Of a stretch of 64,000 nucleotides of DNA, positions 44,598-54,612 are shown one piece after another (the first letter of the stretch is position 1; each line of letters begins with the position of its first letter). Origin of the DNA: Stemphylium vesicarium (Eukaryota; Ascomycota; Dothideomycetes; Pleosporales; Pleosporaceae); contig QXCR01000080.1 of NCBI GenBank assembly GCA_004380135.1, positions 62,001-126,000 on the forward strand, given 5' to 3'. A model generated the notes under the pieces. That model saw only the letters and a program-made list of their open reading frames with translations. It had not been told where the DNA came from and searched no databases. A program made the translations under genes and the position numbers.

Positions 44598-45967
44598 TGG
44601 TATAAGGCCCAACAGAGTAAGAGCGAGAAGGTGTATGAGGCTATCGTGACAAAGACAGCTACTAGTATCTGGTACGCGATGCACGGTGACCAAGTATTCG
44701 TCTGACGAGGCACAGACGCATGCCAAAGACACGAACTGTGCCACTCATGCCATTCCAACACGCTGGAAATTACGATGCGCAGCGTTAAAATCTGCAAGAG
44801 CAGGAATGCGTCTGACGGTGTCCGCCATGTTTGATCTCGAGCGCTGTTTGAAAACTTTCTTTCGGCATGATTATTGCATTTAGCAGCGAAGCTCAGGGTA
44901 ATCGGCTTATGCTACAATGCCAGGACAACCAATCGTTGGTTGATTGCGAGTAAGTGTTCTCTCTATGACCTGTCGAGTATGCAAATTGGGACGTGGGTTC
45001 GGCGCTGCTGCAGACCGAAGCTGCGCCGATAAGAAGCGAGCCGTGCCGCGCGCTGTGAAAGGCGGATCTGGAGAGTAAGAGCATATAGTAGCGCTCGGTG
45101 ATACCGCTGGAGTAGGTATGAATCCTCGGAGGAGCTCTTCAATCGGCCACGATATGCTGGGTTTTGTATGGGCGAAGGTGTTTTCCGTGGTGGTTACTGC
45201 GCGCCTACGCATTTCGGGTTGTTGCCCCGTCGGGCCCGGCATGACTTCCCCCCTGCGCTATTTTCTTCCCCCACGCGCGGGCCGCTCGCACGCCACCCGC
45301 TCGACAACCTTCAACTGACTTTCCCTTTCTGTATCCGCACATGACTCCGAAATGAAGCCCGTCACCGGCTCCAGATTGTCCGTTGGATGTGGATGTTTTG
45401 GTGGCTTCTAAGGCTCCTGGTGTTTCCATATTCAGTGCACCGTATGACTATGGCATGCTCGCTGCTTATCTTTGTACTCTGCGGTATCCAAGAGCCGTCT
45501 CCATGGTAGGTCTGCCAGGATGTCTACGCGTCTTTCGTATTGATTGTGATCACACATGAAACCTCCCAGGCCGTCTTTTCCTCGATGCGGGATCGAGGCA
45601 CGGTCGTGCATCCAGACTGCAGTTACGCCGGAGAAGTTCCACTTCTTCAGACGTTCATGACCAGATTGGTGGAGCGGCCAGGACCCTGCTTTTCTCCCAG
45701 TTCCTTGCGATCCTTCTCAACAGTCTGCGCCATTTACCCTGCAGGGGCTCCTGCCGACTGACAAGGCCTCGGCACTTTGGATCGTCACGATGCAACCTGA
45801 TGTGTCGCTTACAGAATCCGGTATCGCGTCCAAGAGTGGAAGAGACTTTTCAAGAGGTCGCCTACAAGTGACTGTACTACAGACTTCAAATGCGCTCTGG
45901 TAATCTGGATTCTTTCCTGAGATCTTCTATATTCCTTCCCCATACAGTGCCCTAGTTTCCCGTGAAC
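44598..45967. other. intergenic, 1.4 kb, no supported gene
   Basis: Divergent promoters of the Pth11-like and permease genes. Only short frames; no RNA gene or repeat recognised. Confidence 0.45.
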
Positions 45968-47817
45968 ATGGACGACAACGTTCGAAAGGGTCCTGCGGAG
46001 ACCACCGACTATCGCAACAGCATCGAACTAGCAAACACCGTTGCTGTGGGCGAAAAGGATGGCACACACGGTGATGAAAACGATATGGATCGGATGGGAA
46101 AACTGCAGGTGCTAAGGGTAAGGTCGAAAGAGCGTTGTGAGAAATCATCCAATAGCTTATAAGACTGTTAGCGGCAATTCAAATTCCTCTCCATCTTCGG
46201 TTTCGCCATGATCCTTGGCAACAGTTGGGAATACTCATTGATGTAAGTCGACGGCACATAGAGACAAGATACAACGCTGACCATTCCTCTTCCCAGTGGC
46301 ATCGGCATATCCTTGTTCAATGGCGGCCCTGCTGGTGGTATCTGGATGCTCGTCGTCGTCTGCTTCGGCATGTTCTTTGTCACACTCTCATTCGCAGAAA
46401 TGGTCTCGATGTACGTATGGAAGGTACAATCATCTATAAGAACGTCACTGATCCATGTTTTTAGGGCCCCAACGGCTGGTGGACAGTATCACTGGGTGTC
46501 CGAACTGGCGCCCGTGAAACACCAAAGGTTTCTTAGCTACGTCGTTGGTATGTCACTTTATATTTGCAGCTGAGATACGCAATACTGACCAATTGTATCA
46601 GGTTGGCTCTGTGTCATTGGATGGCAAACCGGCATGGCCAGTACGGCTTACGCGGTAACTCAACAGCTCCAGGGCCTCATCGCATTGAACATGCCGACCT
46701 ACGTCATTGAAGGCTGGCATGGCACTCTTTTCTCCATCGCCATTGTCATGTGCTCGATCCTGTGGAACACTATCCTAGTGAAAAAGCTTCCACTAATGGA
46801 GGGTATTGCTCTTGTTCTCCACATCTTCGGTTTCTTCGCCTTCGTCGTCGTCCTCTGGGTCATGGGCCCACGCTCAGATACCAAGGAGGTATGGACCAGA
46901 TTTGAAGATCCCAGTGGGTGGGGCAACACTGGCCTTGCTACGCTCGTTGGTATTCTTGGCCCTATACTTACTTTGGGAGGCGCCGATTTGGCCGTTCATC
47001 TTGCTGAGGAAGTCAAAGACGCCGCCTATGTTACCCCGAGGGCCATGGTAGCCACAGCCATTGTGAACTACTCGCTAGCCTTTGTCATGACCGTCACTGT
47101 ATTCTCCACGCTAGGAAATGACCTCACGGCTATCCTCTCCACCCCACTCGGCCAGCCATGGATTCAGATCTTGTTGAATGCGACCGGATCGATAGTGGCC
47201 ACAAACATCATGACAGTAGCCATTTGCTTGCTGCTCCTGTTCTGCTCTGTCAACCAAGTCACCGCCTGTTCGCGCCAGATCTGGTCCTTCGCTCGCGACC
47301 AAGGGCTCCCATACTCAGCTTGGCTCGCTTACGTACAATGTTCCCTCCTCGGGATAAGATACTCAGCTAACAAGCCATCCAGGTACCTCCGGGTTGGGAC
47401 ATTCCCGTCAACTCTGTGATGTTTACATTTGTGTTCTCATCCTTGGTATGTCTCATCATCATTGGCTCGTCGATCGCTTTCAACATCATCCTCTCCTTGT
47501 CGGGCGTTGCCATTTTCACCTCCAACATCATCGTCATCGGCTGCATGTTCGTGAAGCGCCTTCGTGGAGAATCTCTCCTTCCGTCTCGGTTCGATCTCGG
47601 TAGAGCTGGTCTGCTCGTGAATGGTATCGCGCTCTGCTACCTTGCGATAGCCGTGGTCTTCATCCTCTTCCCATCAGTACCGAACCCATCGTTGATAGAC
47701 ATGAACTGGTCATGCGTCATCTTCGGTTGCTTTGCAATCTTCTCGATGGTCTATTACTACCTTTACGGTAGACACAGCTACAAAGGACCTGTGGCATATG
47801 TCAAGAAAAGCATTTAA
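45968..47817 (+). CDS. APC-family amino-acid / GABA-choline type permease
   Basis: Plasma-membrane or organelle transporter of the amino acid-polyamine-organocation superfamily, fungal branch that includes GABA and choline permeases; substrate not decided. Six exons, in frame throughout: 45968-46117, 46172-46242, 46297-46410, 46465-46547, 46602-47332 and 47383-47817, introns of 50-54 bp. Product 527 aa with about 12 hydrophobic helices. The first splice joins DRMGKLQVLR to RQFKFLSIFGFAMILGNSWEYSL, the family's conserved entry to TM1. APTAGGQYHWVSELAP in the TM3 region is the hallmark of this branch. HLAEEVKDAAYVTPRAM (a consensus amphipathic loop) and SRQIWSFARDQGLPYS follow. The N-terminal 50 residues are cytosolic and acidic. 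Confidence 0.92.
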
Positions 47818-47933
47818 TCTTGACAGAGCTAAGGGGCTAGTCTGGCTCGTAGGACGCACACGCAAGAGAACAGGTTGTGTATATATTTTCATACTAAAAC
47901 ACCAATTGAATCACTCTTCATAACATGTTTGCT

Positions 47934-49326
47934 CTACGGATACGCTGGGTATGTAGCCCCCCAAGGCTGATACCCGTCACCCTGGAAGATCTTCTCAAGC
48001 TGCCGTCTCCTCACTCCGACATTCCCGCCATCAAACAAGGCAAGACAAGCCGCATCTTCGAGTAATTTAGAAAACGGCATATCCTTCGCATACGACTTCC
48101 TACTCTACCTGTTAGCATCCATAAAAACATTGAAATCAAACACTGAAAAACACAAAAGAGCGGAAAGAAAGAAAAAGAGAGAAAACATACATGCCCACAA
48201 CCCCCATGCAAGCCAGCACAACCTCAGTTGCAACCTCACTACACCAAACCTTAGCCTCAATTGCAATCTCCATCTTCTGCTCCCAGCCCACACTCTCCTC
48301 TTTTATCTCCAGTACTGCGACAGCCTTCCACGTCAACGCGCGCGCAGCCTCAATTTTCATTTTAGCGTCAACAAAGCGATCAGCCACACTCTGATGCCCC
48401 AGTATAGTGCTCCGCCCACCGCGCGTCTCAGTCTTACAAAACGCCAACGCTTCCTCAAACGCACGGCGCATGATACCCACACTCATAGCACCCACTAGCG
48501 CCGCACTCGTCGTAAATGTCTGTTCAACGGGTTGCGCGCCCTCGCCGGGTTCCGCAAGCAGATTTGTGGCTGGAACGCGGAAGTTGGAGAAGCGCGAGTG
48601 GGGTCCATTGACGGCTTTGTGGCCGCCGAGCTCGGGGTCAGATAGCACTGTATACGCAGCCGTCTCATTCGCTTCGACATCAGCGCGCGTCACGAGAAGA
48701 ATCAAGATATTCGACGCGGGCTCTGAGTGCGGATTTTGGATCGTATCGGGTCTGCCGTGGCGACACACGATGCACTGCAAGTCCGCGCCACGGCCGTCCC
48801 AACCGCTGGAATTCGTGGTCCAGAGTTTCTCGCCGTTGATGATCCATTCTTCGCCTTCTTTGTACGCTGTTGTTTGGAGGCCTGGTGTGCCTTTTTCGAG
48901 CCAGTTTGCGGTGCCGCCGGGCTCGCTGTGGACGAAACTTGCGATCTTTTGGCCGGCTTGGGAGAGGAATGGGGTAAGGAATTGGGTTTGCTGGGCGCTG
49001 CTGCCGGAAAGGATGAGGGGTGTGAGACCCAGGCCGGTGCCTAGGATGGTGATTGCGGTGCTGGGGTCTATGGCGTAGAGTTCTTCTACTACGATGGCGG
49101 CGTCGATGAGACTGGCTGAAGTGCCGCCGAGGGCAACAGGGATTTGGCCTTTGATCAAGCCGGCGGAAACGGCGCTTTGGTAGATGGGGAGAGTGGCTTG
49201 GAAGCGTGCGGTTTGGGTGGTGAGGGCAGAATAGAGGGAAGGGGCTGTGGAGAGGACGTTTTGGGCAAATGCTTGGGCGTTGGCCCGGAGCTCTTTCTGC
49301 GCTGGGGTAAGGGTGAAGTCTATCAT
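47934..49326 (-). CDS. acyl-CoA dehydrogenase family protein
   Basis: FAD enzyme that introduces a trans-2 double bond into an acyl-CoA or similar thioester; substrate length unknown. Two exons: 48191-49326 and 47934-48099; the 91-bp intron is longer than others here and uses the acceptor at 48100. Product 433 aa. Order: N-terminal helical domain (MIDFTLTPAQKELRANAQAFA), ELYAIDPSTAITILGTGLGLTPLIL, middle beta domain with FVHSEPGGTANW and EEWIINGEKLWTTNSSGW (FAD contacts), then RFSNFRVPATNLLAEPGEGAQ. The C-terminal helical domain has AMSVGIMRRAFEEALAFCKTETRGG, LGHQSVADRFVDAKMKIEAARALT and a VVLACMGVVGMKSYAKDMPFSKLLEDAA end. The start at 49326 fits the family better than an upstream in-frame ATG at 49365. 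No mitochondrial presequence and no SKL-type end, so location is unclear. Confidence 0.9.
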
Positions 49327-49600
49327 GATGAGAGTATGGAGATTTGCCTTGTAAATAATCCACACGGAATCAGGCCGCTTTTGTATGCATACTCATACGA
49401 GCATCATTGTGGGGTATGTAGGTCAGCATGCAGTCAGCATCACCTGTCCAATGGTTGCAGACTTCTTATTGGTCGTAGTATCCATTTTCATAGCGTTGTA
49501 CGCGCAGGGCGGGAATGTGGTGTGAAGGGGTTTGAGGCGAAAGAAATGGGGTATCTTATTGTAACTCCAGGGTCTAGGCCCAAATGGCAACGCTGTCGAA

Positions 49601-50480
49601 TCATCGCAAACCTGAAATGTCCCTTGACATGGATTGGACACGGCTCTCGAGCTCCCTTTTCTTCTTCTCCAGTTGGCGCATCTCTTCTTCTTCTCGACGT
49701 ATGTCTTCCTCGGTCAAGGGCGCAACGGGCTCGGGCTTCTCTTCGGGCTCGTCTGCCTCGTCCATGTAGTCTTCCCGTGACTTGTTCAGTTTTCCAAGCT
49801 GAATCTGCTGCTCTGCTAGTCGTTCCTCGTAGTAGTCTACTGATGCTGTGACTTGAGCGTGTCGTTGGCGTAAGGAAGCAATCTTGTCGTGCACGCCTGG
49901 TATTGGGCTGTTCTTGGTTAGTGGTGTGAACATGTCTGCAGCTAGGTCTTATGTACTAGACGCCAAGGAGCTTTTCGGCTCCTTCGAGTAAAGATTCCAC
50001 GTCAATCTCGTTCTTGTTGTTGGGGTTGTACATCCTGTAGCCCAAGCCTGAACCCGCACCTCCTCCGCCGCCTCTCCGTATCCTTTCCACCAGTTCATTG
50101 CCGAGAACTGCAGCGACAGCCGTGTTACGCCTGGGTGCTCTCACGGCATTGGCGCCGCCTCCGGATATGCTGGTACCGCCGCCTCCATTGGGGTTGAAGA
50201 TGGTGTTGCGCCGGTTGGTCGACGGGGCTGGTTCTGTATGCTTTGGGGCTGCTGGCGGCGGCGGAACCGAGAACAAGGCGCGCTCATGCAATTCCGTGTC
50301 TCGAATCAGGCTGGTGATATCATGATTCTGTAGCAGCGCATTGGTGAATATCTTTGGCGTGGCGAATCTGGGGAGAGTTCAGTCGCGTGGCTGGGTGAAA
50401 GGGCGATGGACATACGGCAATTCGGCAATAGACGCCGAGCAAAGCGATATCTGCTCCAAATGCGCGTCAAGGAGCGTCAT
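49601..50480 (-). CDS. SPC34: DASH/Dam1 complex subunit Spc34
   Basis: Subunit of the ring-forming kinetochore complex that couples chromosomes to spindle microtubules. Three exons: 50416-50480, 49957-50367 and 49601-49907; product 260 aa. The first intron joins SIAELP to FATPKIFTNALLQNHDITSLIRDTE, the most conserved block of the family. The second intron (49908-49956) joins GAEKLLGV to YPIPGVHDKIASLR; without it a false start MFTPLTKNS would be read from the intron. Residues about 1-50 are the conserved N-terminal helices (MTLLDAHLEQISLCSASIA). A Pro/Gly/Asn-rich linker follows. The C-terminal 100 residues form a coiled coil (VDYYEERLAEQQIQLGKLN and EEEEMRQLEKKKRELE). Head-to-head with RPN3, 266 bp between starts. 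Confidence 0.92.
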
Positions 50481-50746
50481 GGTGTTTGTTCTCTACAGTC
50501 TCGGAAAGTGTAGGCTGGGGTGACGCGGGGCGTAAACAATGGCGGCGGCTCGGTGCTCGATAACTATTCCCCGACGTTCCGCCATGGACTGGCGTCAGTG
50601 AAGCTGGGAGCTCGGCCCTCAGTCGAGCATCAACACCAACCCTCGCCCACCGCCATCACCGCCATCACCGCCATCACCGCCACCACTACCCGGATATTCC
50701 CACCGCACCTTCCTTCGCATCCCCGTATCCCACAAGAGCGATCATC
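50481..50746. promoter_or_regulatory. bidirectional promoter SPC34 / RPN3 with 9-bp repeat
   Basis: 266 bp between divergent starts of a kinetochore and a proteasome gene. It contains four consecutive copies of a 9-bp unit (CACCGCCAT, last copy ends AC) at 50648-50683, in the presumed RPN3 leader. No yeast PACE-type proteasome element (GGTGGCAAA) is seen. Confidence 0.55.
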
Positions 50747-52475
50747 ATGGCGGACAGCATGGAAGGCGTCGTCACGGCGGCCGAGGAGCCCAAAACCGAG
50801 AGCGTTGAGCAGAAGGCCATTGCTGGTAAGTAGTCGACGTGGTTGCGCAACATGCCCTTTACCTCCAAATGCCCCTGTACCAACTGCACGACATCGTGGC
50901 CGGTCCGCAAGATGTGTCCCAGCCATATCATCGCCACCGAGATTGCCTCGTGCAAGTATCTATACCAGCGTGCTGACCCGACGACTGTAGACATTCGCAG
51001 CAACTTTGGCCTCTTGGAGCGAGCAGTGGCCCAATTCGATACCCGCTTCACCCTGCGTGCCCTCCGCTCAATATCGTCTCTCCGCAAGAGGCTCACCGAC
51101 CGCGTACTATGTTCCGTCATCATCTTGACATACTCGCCTAACAACGCCACGGCGCGCACCTTTATCGAGTACATCGGCATGGACGGCGAGGCGATACAGA
51201 GCGTCGTATCTCAGTACAAGGAGGAGGTGCAGCTCAACAAGAACAACACCAAGGAGCCACTGCCCGAGGTGGATGTATACATAGCCATTCTGATACAGGT
51301 ATGTTTGTCAGCAGCAGATGCAAGGCAGTGACTGACGAGCATAGGTATATCTATACGACCAGAAGGAGTTTGAAGAGGGCGCCGAGTTCGCCGAGAGTTT
51401 GGTAGACAAGATCCGGGAGCTGAATAGGCGGACGCTCGATTCGCTCGCAGCAAAGGCCTACTTCTACTTCTCGCTCTTCCACGAGGAGATGGATCCCAAG
51501 CCCCCGTCCAAGCAGTCGCCCGTCATCAACATCCGCGGAAAGCTGCTCGCCGCCCTCCGAAGCGCAGTCCTCAGGAAAGACCCAGATACGCAGGCGTCCG
51601 TCACCACGCTGTTGCTCCGAAACTACCTTTCGACCGCAGACATCACACAAGCCGATTTGCTCGTGGCACAGACACAATTCCCGCCAAACGCTCCCAACAA
51701 CCAGGTCGCGAGGTACCTGTACTACCTCGGTCGCATAAGGGCCATTCAGCTGTCCTACACCGAGGCTCACGAGCACCTGGTCAGCGCTACCCGCAAGTCG
51801 CCATCTGCGCACTGCGCCACGGGCTTCTATCAGGCCTCGATGAAGCTCCTTTGCGTGGTTGAGCTGTTGATGGGCGACATTCCTGAGCGCGACGTCTTCA
51901 GCCAGCCCCGCCTGGAGCGTGCAATGGAGCCCTACTTCCGCCTGGTCCAGGCTGTCCGTGTCGGTGACTTGCAAGGCTTCCTGAAGGTTGTTCAGCAATC
52001 GTCGTCCGTCTTCCATCGTGACGGCACCTACACGCTCATCCTCCGCCTGCGACAAAACGTCATCAAGACGGGCATTCGCATGCTGTCGCTTTCCTACTCA
52101 CGCATCTCGCTCCGCGACATTTGCATTCGTCTTGGCCTCGAGAGCGAAGAGTCGGCCGAATACATTGTTGCAAAGGCTATCCGCGACGGAGTCATAGAGG
52201 CTTCAATTGACCACGAAAAGGGATTCATGCAGACCAAGGTGGCTGGAGACATCTACGCAACCCGCGAGCCTGGTGAGGCCTTCCACGAGCGCATCCAGGC
52301 GTGCTTGACTCTGCACGACGAGTGCGTCAAGGCGATGCGCTACCCAATGAACCAACATCGTCTGGAACTCAAGAACGCTCAAGAGGCGCGCGAGAGGGAG
52401 CGCGAGTTGGCCAAGGAGATTCAGGATGGTGACATTGACGAGGATGATGCGGCTGGAGACTTTGAGGGCTTGTAG
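50747..52475 (+). CDS. RPN3: 26S proteasome regulatory subunit Rpn3 (PSMD3)
   Basis: Lid subunit of the 19S regulatory particle; structural PCI protein needed for lid assembly. Three exons: 50747-50825, 50991-51298 and 51345-52475; the first intron is long for this genome (165 bp). Product 505 aa, as in other eukaryotes. Seen: DIRSNFGLLERAVAQFDTRFTLRAL (N-terminal helices), VYLYDQKEFEEGAEFAESLVDKI, RGKLLAALRSAVLRKDPDTQASVTTLLLRNYL, then the PCI domain around 320-430 with LILRLRQNVIKTGIRMLSLSYSRISLRDI and AEYIVAKAIRDGVIEASIDHEKGFM. The C-terminus is coiled-coil-like (ELKNAQEARERERELAKEI) with a short acidic end. The ATG at 50747 is followed by a second one four codons later. Confidence 0.96.
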
Positions 52476-52894
52476 GAGGGGCATTGAAGTCTGGAGAGTC
52501 TGATAGCCGAGCGTGTAAGATAGCCATAGGCGGGCTGGCATTGATAGGCGCTTGCAGAGATGAGAGGGATAAACATGTTAATGATGCATGAATAGAAAAT
52601 ACCTGAGACGACGCAAGCTTTGCAAAACAGCTTCGACTCAACGTTCCTGCAGTGACATGTGACAGATGGCAGCAAAAGTCGCTAATCTGGATGAACGGCG
52701 GTACCTAGGCACCCCTGTAGCACATCGATGCGAGAGCTAGCCGGTTGAAGCAAGATTCCGTGAATTAGCCCCCGCCGGCTGTCCAAGATGCAAACCGTCG
52801 CGCGCTGCTGCCCCACACCAGCTCTACCTCACGTCACCACTCCAACCCGTCCTAGTGCGTCGTCGCGACTCCACCATGCTTCATTGCCGCAGCC
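52476..52894. other. intergenic between RPN3 and ankyrin gene
   Basis: About 420 bp, RPN3 3' UTR and the ankyrin gene promoter and leader. An ATG at 52788 opens a frame that would run into the ankyrin coding frame only if the intron 52897-52957 is retained. Confidence 0.45.
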
Positions 52895-53858
52895 ATGTAA
52901 GCCCGCGCCTCTCTATGCGCGAACCGTCAATGGCGCCGTGTCTAACAAAACCCCCAGGATTGACGTATCCCGGCGTCTCCGGCGCGCCATCCTTCTCGAC
53001 GACCTCTCGCTGGTGAAGCGCATCATCCGCAACAACCCCAACTACATCCGCAACCCCGACTTTGACGACCGCTCCAACACGTCACTGCACCTCGCAGCCA
53101 AGCACGGCTCCACGACCATAGCTGAGTACCTCGTCGACGTAGGCCACGAAGATGGCATGATAAGCCGGAACAACGACTGGGAGACGCCGCTGATGCTGGC
53201 CGCCATGTCCGGCAAAGAAGAATGCGGCGTGTACCTCGCGAAGCGGTTCCCCGAATGCGTAGGCTGGAAGAACAAATCCGGACTCGACGCGTTGATGCTG
53301 GCCTGCAAATCTGGGTCTGGTACCCTGCACTTTATCCCCACGCTCATCGTCCATGGCCCCAGTATCCTGTCTGCGTGCGACGACCAGGGCAACACGGCGC
53401 TGCACCACGCATCTGCGGCCGGCGAGCTCAAGGCGCTCAGGATGCTGCTTCAATACGGCGCGAATCCGCTCGCGAGTAATAGTTATAGCTGGACGCCTGT
53501 GCATTACTCGGCTACCGGCGCCGCGGAGGCGTATTTCAAGACCCTCATCATCGAGTTTGAGAAGAAGAAGGCCGAGGGGAAACGCGCGGTCAAGGAGAGA
53601 GAACGCCAGCGCACGGGTGGTGTTAGACTGGTTACTGATGCTGAGGGCTTGAATCAGGCGAATGCCGCCATGATGAATGGCGCCGGTGGTGAGAGGCTGC
53701 GTGCGAGAGATGATGCTGCTATTGCTGGTTTGCCGGCCCCCGGTATGGACTGGAGTCCGGTTGAGAAGAGACGTGCTATGACGCCTACTGAAGGCAGGGG
53801 CTGGGCTTTTACGTCGGATGGGATTAGGCCGAGGGCGGAAACGGGTGAGTCTATCTAG
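52895..53858 (+). CDS. ankyrin-repeat protein; start codon probably split by an intron
   Basis: Protein-interaction scaffold with at least four ankyrin repeats: SRRLRRAILLDDLSLVKRIIRNNP, then DRSNTSLHLAAKHGSTTIAEYLVDVGH, DWETPLMLAAMSGKEECGVYLAKR, and DQGNTALHHASAAGELKALRMLLQYGANPL, followed by SWTPVHYSATGA. A coiled, basic segment comes next (EFEKKKAEGKRAVKERERQR). The overall design recalls yeast Avo2, a TORC2 component, but this is a weak guess. A perfect-looking intron (52897-52957; donor GTAAGC, branch TCTAAC, acceptor CCCCCAG) would fuse AT to G and create the start codon, giving 300 aa beginning MIDVSRRLRRA. Without splicing, an ATG at 52788 stays in frame and adds a Pro/Ser-rich extension of 57 residues that looks non-conserved. 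Confidence 0.8.
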
Positions 53859-54612
53859 TCATGATGGGGTTTTTACTTTGGGGGTGCGGGGTTGGTGGTG
53901 TTGTATCATGGTATATCCGGGACTGTTGTGTTCGGGAGTTTAGGTGTTTTTACGTTGTGGTCGTGTCGTGTAAGATTAGAACGTTTGTCTTGAACATGCG
54001 CTGGACGCGATATAGAACTATATCGTTCATTGAAACTTAACTTGTCTGGTCTTACGCGTGATGGACTTATGGGTTGTGTCTGTTTTATAAGTGTGGTATA
54101 CAGATCGGTGCATTCGGGGATTGCGACGAACGGGGCGTGGTGTGTGCGGTGTCAGTATGCCTGTAGACGGTGTTATTTTGACGGGTGTGGTAAAGCTGTG
54201 TCATGTAAGATGTGAAGTTCTGGACGCGGCCATGTGTCGCTGTCGCACCCCTTCGCAACCCGGAGTCACGGTGACTTCTTGGGGCCTTCGCGACACCCAG
54301 TTATCACACACCCCCACATCACATACCGAGTTTCACAAGGGCCATGCAGAGAGACAGTAGAATGATTTTCTAGTGAATTGCATTTGTGGTATAGCTAAAC
54401 TGAAAGAAACTCCATGCTGAGAGGACGTACGCCAGAGAAAAGAACCCATGCCTGCAAAACGCCAAAAGAAGATACGTAACTCCCAAACGCAGCAACAGAA
54501 ATTCAATGCTATGATCCGCTGATCCGTACCTGTGCGATGCATATGGCCCAATATGTGCACAACGATGCTGAAAGGTAATAAACGCCGCCCAAACAATGCA
54601 AAATGCAACCCT
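53859..54612. other. convergent intergenic, no supported gene
   Basis: 754 bp between stop codons of the ankyrin gene and MPE1. G/T-rich on the plus strand from 53860 to 54200. No repeat or RNA gene recognised. Confidence 0.45.

Noticed and set aside
49601..49933. Separate gene starting MFTPLTKNS
   Set aside because: The start lies inside an intron of SPC34; splicing 49957 to 49907 gives the continuous conserved sequence.
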